Translations under genes and position numbers: made by a program
Shown: positions 59,443 through 64,000 of the stretch, piece after piece
Layout: each line of letters starts with the position of its first letter
How positions within the stretch are numbered: position 1 is the first letter of the stretch
The notes under the pieces: model-generated
Database searches by the model: none
What the model saw: only the letters and a program-made list of their open reading frames with translations
Told to the model about the DNA's origin: nothing
Assembly: GCA_019455065.1 (NCBI GenBank)
Contig: JACFNC010000004.1
Location: 248,001-312,000, forward strand
Origin: Rhodospirillales bacterium
GTDB taxonomy: Bacteria; Pseudomonadota; Alphaproteobacteria; Rhodospirillales; Magnetospirillaceae
Length of the DNA: 64,000 bases
Direction of reading: 5' to 3'

Positions 59443-62400
59443 ATGAGTCACTTCGTCGACAGATTGACGTTCTTCAAGAAAAACCTGGAGAACTTCTCCG
59501 GCGACCACGGCGTGGTCACCAACGAGAGCCGCGCCTGGGAGGACGGCTACCGCAAGCGCTGGCAGCACGACAAGATCGTGCGTTCCACGCACGGCACCAA
59601 CTGCACCGGCTCGTGCAGTTGGAAGGTCTACGTCAAGGGCGGAATCGTCACCTGGGAGACCCAGCAGACCGATTATCCGCGCACGCGCCCCGATCTTCCC
59701 AACCACGAGCCGCGGGGCTGCCAGCGCGGCGCCAGCTACTCCTGGTATCTCTATTCCGGCAATCGGTTGAAGTACCCGATGGTTCGCGGCCGCCTGCTGC
59801 GGCTATGGCGTGAGGCCCGCAAGTCGGCCGGTCCGGTCGAGGCGTGGAAGGCCATCGTCGAGAATCCGGAAAAGGCAAGGTCCTACAAATCGGTGCGCGG
59901 CCTGGGCGGCTTCGTGCGCAGCAGTTGGGACGAGGTCAACGAGATCGTGGCGGCGGCCAACATCTACACCGCCAAGACCTACGGCCCGGACCGCGTCATC
60001 GGGTTCTCGCCGATCCCGGCGATGTCGATGGTCTCCTACGCCGCCGGCTCGCGCTACCTGTCGCTGATGGGTGGCGTTTGCATGAGTTTCTACGACTGGT
60101 ACTGCGACCTGCCGCCGGCCAGTCCGATGATCTGGGGCGAGCAGACCGACGTCCCCGAGAGCGCCGACTGGTACAACTCGAATTTCATCATCATGTGGGG
60201 CTCGAACGTCCCGCAGACGCGGACTCCCGACGCCCACTTCATGACCGAGGTGCGCTACAAGGGCGCCAAGACCGTCGTGGTCTGCCCGGACTACAGCGAA
60301 GCCTCGAAGTTCGCCGACATCTGGCTGCATCCCCAGCAGGGGACAGACGCGGCGCTGGCCATGGCCATGGGCCACGTCATCTTCAAGGAGTTCCATCTCG
60401 GCGAGCGCAAGAGCCAGTATTTCGAGGATTACTGCCGTCAGTACAGCGACATGCCGATGCTGGTGCGGCTGGTCAAGGAGGGTGACCGGCTGGTGCCCGA
60501 GCGCTTCTTGCGCGCCGCCGACTTCGCCGACGGACTGGGCCAGGCCAACAACCCCGACTGGAAGACCCTCGCCTATGACGAGGTCACCGGCGAACTGACG
60601 CTGCCCAACGGCTCGGTCGGGTTCCGCTGGGGCGAGAAGGGCAAGTGGAACATCGAGGAACGCGACGCGCGCGACGGCCGCGAGATCAAGATGCGCCTAA
60701 GCCTGCTCGACAGCAAGGATGACGTCGCCGAGGTCGCCTTCCCCTATTTCGGGCACATTCCCCACGAGCATTTCAAGAATACCGGTCACGACGAGATCCT
60801 GCGCCGCAACGTGCCGGTGAAGAAGCTGGCCCTCAAGGACGGCGAGGTCCTGGTCGCCACCGTCTTCGACCTGATGGCGGCGAACTACGGCATCGACCGC
60901 GGCCTTGGCGGCGACGTCGCCAAGTCGTTCGAGGACGACGTTCCCTACACGCCGGCCTGGCAGGAGCGCATCACCGGCGTCAAGGCGGCCGACGTCATCA
61001 CCGTCGCCCGCCAGTTCGCCGAGAACGCCGACCGCACCCGGGGGCGCTCGATGGTCATCATCGGCGCGGCGATGAACCACTGGTACCACATGGACATGAA
61101 CTACCGCGGCATCATCAACATGCTGGTGATGTGCGGTTGCGTGGGCCAGTCGGGCGGCGGCTGGGCGCACTACGTCGGCCAGGAGAAGCTGCGCCCGCAG
61201 ACCGGGTGGACGGCGCTGGCCTTCGCGCTCGACTGGAACCGCCCGCCGCGGCACATGAACTCCACGTCCTTCTTCTATGCGCATACCAGCCAGTGGCGGC
61301 ACGAGAAGCTGTCGGTGAAGGAGATCCTGTCGCCGACCGTCGACCCCGCGAAGTGGTCGGGCAGCCTGATCGACTACAACGTCCGCTCCGAGCGCATGGG
61401 CTGGCTGCCCTCAGCGCCGCAGTTGCAGACCAATCCCCTTCAGGTGGTGCGCGACGCCGCCGCGGCCGGCAAGGATCCGGTGGCCTACGCCGTCGAGAAT
61501 CTGAAGAACGGCAACCTGCGCATGTCGTGCGAAGACCCCGACAATCCCCTGAACTTTCCGCGCAACATGTTCGTGTGGCGTTCAAATCTGCTCGGCTCGA
61601 GCGGCAAGGGCCACGAATACTTCCTGAAGTACCTGCTAGGCACCCAGCACGGCGTGCAGGGCAAGGACCTGGGCGAGACCGGCGGCGAGAAGCCGGAAGA
61701 GGTGGTGTGGCATGACAAGGGGGCGGAGGGGAAACTCGACCTCCTCGTCACACTCGATTTCCGCATGTCGACGACCTGCCTGTACTCCGACATCGTCCTG
61801 CCCACGGCCACCTGGTACGAGAAGAACGACCTCAACACCTCGGACATGCATCCCTTCATCCATCCGCTCAGCCAGGCGGTCGACCCGGCCTGGGAGGCGC
61901 GGAGCGACTGGGAGATCTACAAGGGCATCGCGCGAAGCTTTTCCGCGCTGGCGGTGGGCCATCTGGGGGTGGAGAAGGAACTGGTTCTCACGCCCACCCT
62001 GCACGACACCCCGACCGAGCTTGCCCAGCCGCTCGACGTGCGCGACTGGAAGAAGGGCGAGTGCGAGCCGGTGCCCGGCAAGACCATGCCCAGCATGGCG
62101 GTGGTCGAGCGCGACTATCCGAACCTCTACAAGCGCTTCACTTCGCTCGGGCCGCTCATGACCAAGGTCGGCAACGGCGGCAAGGGAATCGCCTGGAACA
62201 CCGACGAGGAGGTCAAGAACCTGGGAGACCTCAACCGGGTCGTCACCGAAGACGGGCCGACCAAGGGGCTGCCCCGCATCGAGACCGACATCGAAGCGGC
62301 CGAGGTGGTGCTGATGCTGGCTCCCGAGACCAACGGCCATGTCGCGGTCAAGGCCTGGAAGGCGCTGTCCGAGGCCACTGGCCGCGACCACACGCACCTC

Positions 62401-63189
62401 GCCTTGCACCGCGAGGACGAAAAGATTCGTTACCGCGATGTGCAGGCCCAGCCGCGCAAGATCATCTCCTCGCCGACATGGTCCGGCCTCGAGTCGGAAA
62501 AGGTCAGCTACAACGCCGGCTACACCAACGTCCATGAGCTGATCCCCTGGCGCACCCTGACCGGCCGCCAGCAGTTCTACCAGGACCACAAGTGGATGCG
62601 CGGCTTCGGCGAGGGCTTCTGCGTTTACCGGCCGCCGATCAACACCAAGACCATATCGCCGATCATCGGCAAGAAGGGCAACGGCAACCCCGAGGTGGTG
62701 CTGAACTTCATCACGCCGCACCAGAAATGGGGCATCCACTCGACCTATTCGGACAACCTGTTGATGCTCACGCTGTCGCGCGGCGGGCCGATCATCTGGA
62801 TGTCCGAGAAGGACGCCGCCAAGGCGGGGATCGAGGATAACGACTGGATCGAGTGCTACAACCTGAACGGCGCCATCGCGGCGCGGGCGGTGGTCAGTCA
62901 GCGCGTCAACGAAGGCATGTGCCTGATGTACCACGCGCAGGAGAAGCTGGTGAACACGCCCGGCAGCGAGGTCACCGGCTTCCGAGGCGGCATCCATAAC
63001 TCGGTCACCCGGGCCTGTCCCAAGCCGACCCACATGATCGGCGGCTACGCGCAGCAGAGCTACGGTTTCAACTACTACGGGACCGTCGGCTCCAACCGCG
63101 ACGAGTTCGTCATCATCCGCAAGATGAAGAAAGTCGACTGGCTCGAGGGCCGGTTGAAGGAAACCTTCGGCACGGAGGCCGCAGAATGA
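59443..63189 (+). CDS. narG: NarG, respiratory nitrate reductase alpha subunit
   Basis: Molybdopterin enzyme of 1248 residues, the usual NarG size. The N-terminal cluster ligands are His50, Cys54, Cys58 and Cys93 (STHGTNCTGSCSWK and EPRGCQRG), one residue offset from E. coli. The Mo-coordinating Asp is in RTPDAHFMTEVRY. No cleavable signal is present, so it is the cytoplasmic membrane-bound form. ATG at 59443 follows an in-frame GTG at 59440. It overlaps narH by four bases. Confidence 0.97.
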   Translation: MSHFVDRLTFFKKNLENFSGDHGVVTNESRAWEDGYRKRWQHDKIVRSTHGTNCTGSCSWKVYVKGGIVTWETQQTDYPRTRPDLPNHEPRGCQRGASYSWYLYSGNRLKYPMVRGRLLRLWREARKSAGPVEAWKAIVENPEKARSYKSVRGLGGFVRSSWDEVNEIVAAANIYTAKTYGPDRVIGFSPIPAMSMVSYAAGSRYLSLMGGVCMSFYDWYCDLPPASPMIWGEQTDVPESADWYNSNFIIMWGSNVPQTRTPDAHFMTEVRYKGAKTVVVCPDYSEASKFADIWLHPQQGTDAALAMAMGHVIFKEFHLGERKSQYFEDYCRQYSDMPMLVRLVKEGDRLVPERFLRAADFADGLGQANNPDWKTLAYDEVTGELTLPNGSVGFRWGEKGKWNIEERDARDGREIKMRLSLLDSKDDVAEVAFPYFGHIPHEHFKNTGHDEILRRNVPVKKLALKDGEVLVATVFDLMAANYGIDRGLGGDVAKSFEDDVPYTPAWQERITGVKAADVITVARQFAENADRTRGRSMVIIGAAMNHWYHMDMNYRGIINMLVMCGCVGQSGGGWAHYVGQEKLRPQTGWTALAFALDWNRPPRHMNSTSFFYAHTSQWRHEKLSVKEILSPTVDPAKWSGSLIDYNVRSERMGWLPSAPQLQTNPLQVVRDAAAAGKDPVAYAVENLKNGNLRMSCEDPDNPLNFPRNMFVWRSNLLGSSGKGHEYFLKYLLGTQHGVQGKDLGETGGEKPEEVVWHDKGAEGKLDLLVTLDFRMSTTCLYSDIVLPTATWYEKNDLNTSDMHPFIHPLSQAVDPAWEARSDWEIYKGIARSFSALAVGHLGVEKELVLTPTLHDTPTELAQPLDVRDWKKGECEPVPGKTMPSMAVVERDYPNLYKRFTSLGPLMTKVGNGGKGIAWNTDEEVKNLGDLNRVVTEDGPTKGLPRIETDIEAAEVVLMLAPETNGHVAVKAWKALSEATGRDHTHLALHREDEKIRYRDVQAQPRKIISSPTWSGLESEKVSYNAGYTNVHELIPWRTLTGRQQFYQDHKWMRGFGEGFCVYRPPINTKTISPIIGKKGNGNPEVVLNFITPHQKWGIHSTYSDNLLMLTLSRGGPIIWMSEKDAAKAGIEDNDWIECYNLNGAIAARAVVSQRVNEGMCLMYHAQEKLVNTPGSEVTGFRGGIHNSVTRACPKPTHMIGGYAQQSYGFNYYGTVGSNRDEFVIIRKMKKVDWLEGRLKETFGTEAAE

Positions 63190-64000
63190 AGATCCGCGCG
63201 CAAATCGCGATGGTCCTGAACCTGGACAAGTGCATCGGTTGCCACACCTGTTCAGTGACCTGCAAGAACGTCTGGACGTCGCGCGAAGGCGTCGAATACG
63301 CCTGGTTCAACAACGTCGAGACCAAGCCCGGCATCGGCTATCCCCGGGAGTGGGAGAATCAGGACAAGTGGAACGGGGGCTGGAAGCGCCAGTCCGACGG
63401 CACCCTGATCCCGCGCCTGGGCGGCAAGTGGGGCGTGCTGTCGAAGATCTTCGCCAATCCCGACCTGCCCGAGATCGACGACTACTACGAGCCCTTCACC
63501 TTCGACTACCAGCACCTGCACAACGCCCCGCTATCGGAGACGCCGCCCACGGCGCGGCCCCGATCGCTGGTGTCGGGCGAGCGCATGGAGAAGATCGAGT
63601 GGGGCCCGAACTGGGAGGAGATCCTCGGCACCGAGTTCCGCAAGCGGGCCAAGGACAAGAACTTCGACGCCATCCAGAAGGAGATGTACGGCGAGTTCGA
63701 AAACACCTTCATGATGTATCTGCCGCGGCTGTGCGAGCACTGCCTCAACCCGGCCTGCGTCGCCTCCTGCCCGTCGGGCTCGATCTACAAGCGCGAGGAG
63801 GACGGCATCGTCCTCATCGACCAGGACAAGTGCCGTGGCTGGCGGATGTGCGTGTCGGCCTGCCCGTACAAGAAGATCTATTACAACTGGGCCAGCGGCA
63901 AAGCCGAGAAGTGCATCTTCTGCTATCCCCGCATCGAGTCGGGCCAGCCGACGGTGTGCTCGGAAACCTGTGTCGGCCGCATCCGCTATCTCGGCGTGGT
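63186..64000 (+). CDS. narH: NarH, respiratory nitrate reductase beta subunit (3' partial)
   Basis: The first 271 codons of NarH are in the window; the frame is open at the right edge. Fe-S motifs CIGCHTCSVTC, CEHCLNPACVASC and CRGWRMCVSAC are visible. The Trp in CRGWRMC is the usual NarH substitution that gives a [3Fe-4S] cluster. A further group CIFC...CSETC follows. narJ and narI should lie beyond the window. Confidence 0.96.
   Translation, partial: MKIRAQIAMVLNLDKCIGCHTCSVTCKNVWTSREGVEYAWFNNVETKPGIGYPREWENQDKWNGGWKRQSDGTLIPRLGGKWGVLSKIFANPDLPEIDDYYEPFTFDYQHLHNAPLSETPPTARPRSLVSGERMEKIEWGPNWEEILGTEFRKRAKDKNFDAIQKEMYGEFENTFMMYLPRLCEHCLNPACVASCPSGSIYKREEDGIVLIDQDKCRGWRMCVSACPYKKIYYNWASGKAEKCIFCYPRIESGQPTVCSETCVGRIRYLGV

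Overview
The window looks like a piece of a high-GC alphaproteobacterial genome, most likely a member of the Rhodospirillales or a close relative. This is inferred from gene content (reverse-type dsr cluster, RHH_4-type ribbon-helix-helix protein, membrane-bound nitrate reductase) and from dispersed 'cgtcattgcgagga...caatgacg' repeats. No rRNA gene is present to fix the taxonomy. The genes describe a sulfur-oxidising bacterium with nitrate-respiration genes.

Layout. (1) 1-3.0 kb: an AidB-type acyl-CoA dehydrogenase (5' cut by the window edge) and an acyl-CoA ligase. (2) 3.0-8.4 kb, minus strand: a soeCBA sulfite dehydrogenase module and a single-domain rhodanese. (3) 8.5-14.5 kb: a small secreted protein, a phenylacetate-CoA ligase, a PadB-like molybdopterin enzyme with an incomplete Fe-S motif and an MFS transporter. 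(4) 14.6-19.6 kb: a periplasmic DsrE-like protein, a SoxW-type thioredoxin and a small conserved protein, convergent with soxYZBV. soxXA and soxCD are not here. (5) 20-25.6 kb: cold-shock protein, YeeE/YedE sulfur transporter, dsrE2-RHH-tusA-thioredoxin, and an oppositely oriented dsrE-tusA-sqr-DUF1641 operon. (6) 25.9-30.4 kb: a DUF2189 membrane protein and a heme-copper oxidase/NO-reductase-like operon (37-aa membrane peptide, DUF420, subunit I, CuA subunit, protoheme farnesyltransferase). (7) 30.4-33.3 kb: rsgA and a two-gene ABC exporter. (8) 33.4-46.4 kb, minus strand: a dsrABEFHCMKLJOP-[TrpD-like]-dsrN cluster. (9) 46.9-49.6 kb: a TauD-like dioxygenase with a DUF6967 partner, then siroheme genes cbiX and cobA. 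(10) 49.9-55.5 kb: PepSY protein, OmpR/PhoQ-type two-component pair, glutamine amidotransferase, enoyl-CoA hydratase, MFS transporter and tRNA-Thr(TGT). (11) 55.6-64 kb: a Crp/Fnr regulator divergent from narK1-narK2-narG-narH, with narH cut by the window end.

How it may work together (inference from known families). SQR oxidises sulfide to sulfane sulfur. DsrE/TusA-type carriers and DsrEFH pass persulfide to DsrC. The reverse DsrAB, fed through DsrMKJOP and DsrL, makes sulfite, and SoeABC oxidises sulfite to sulfate. CobA and CbiX supply the siroheme route for DsrAB. Electrons could leave through the quinone pool to the Nar nitrate reductase. The points most worth checking are the divergent heme-copper enzyme, which lacks the CuB His-His pair and the cross-link tyrosine; a palindromic repeat that appears to extend the DsrJ N-terminus in frame; the PadB-like enzyme with a FadR-like operator; the N8-spaced palindromes before sulfur genes; and the TrpD-like gene and ABC exporter attached to dsr.
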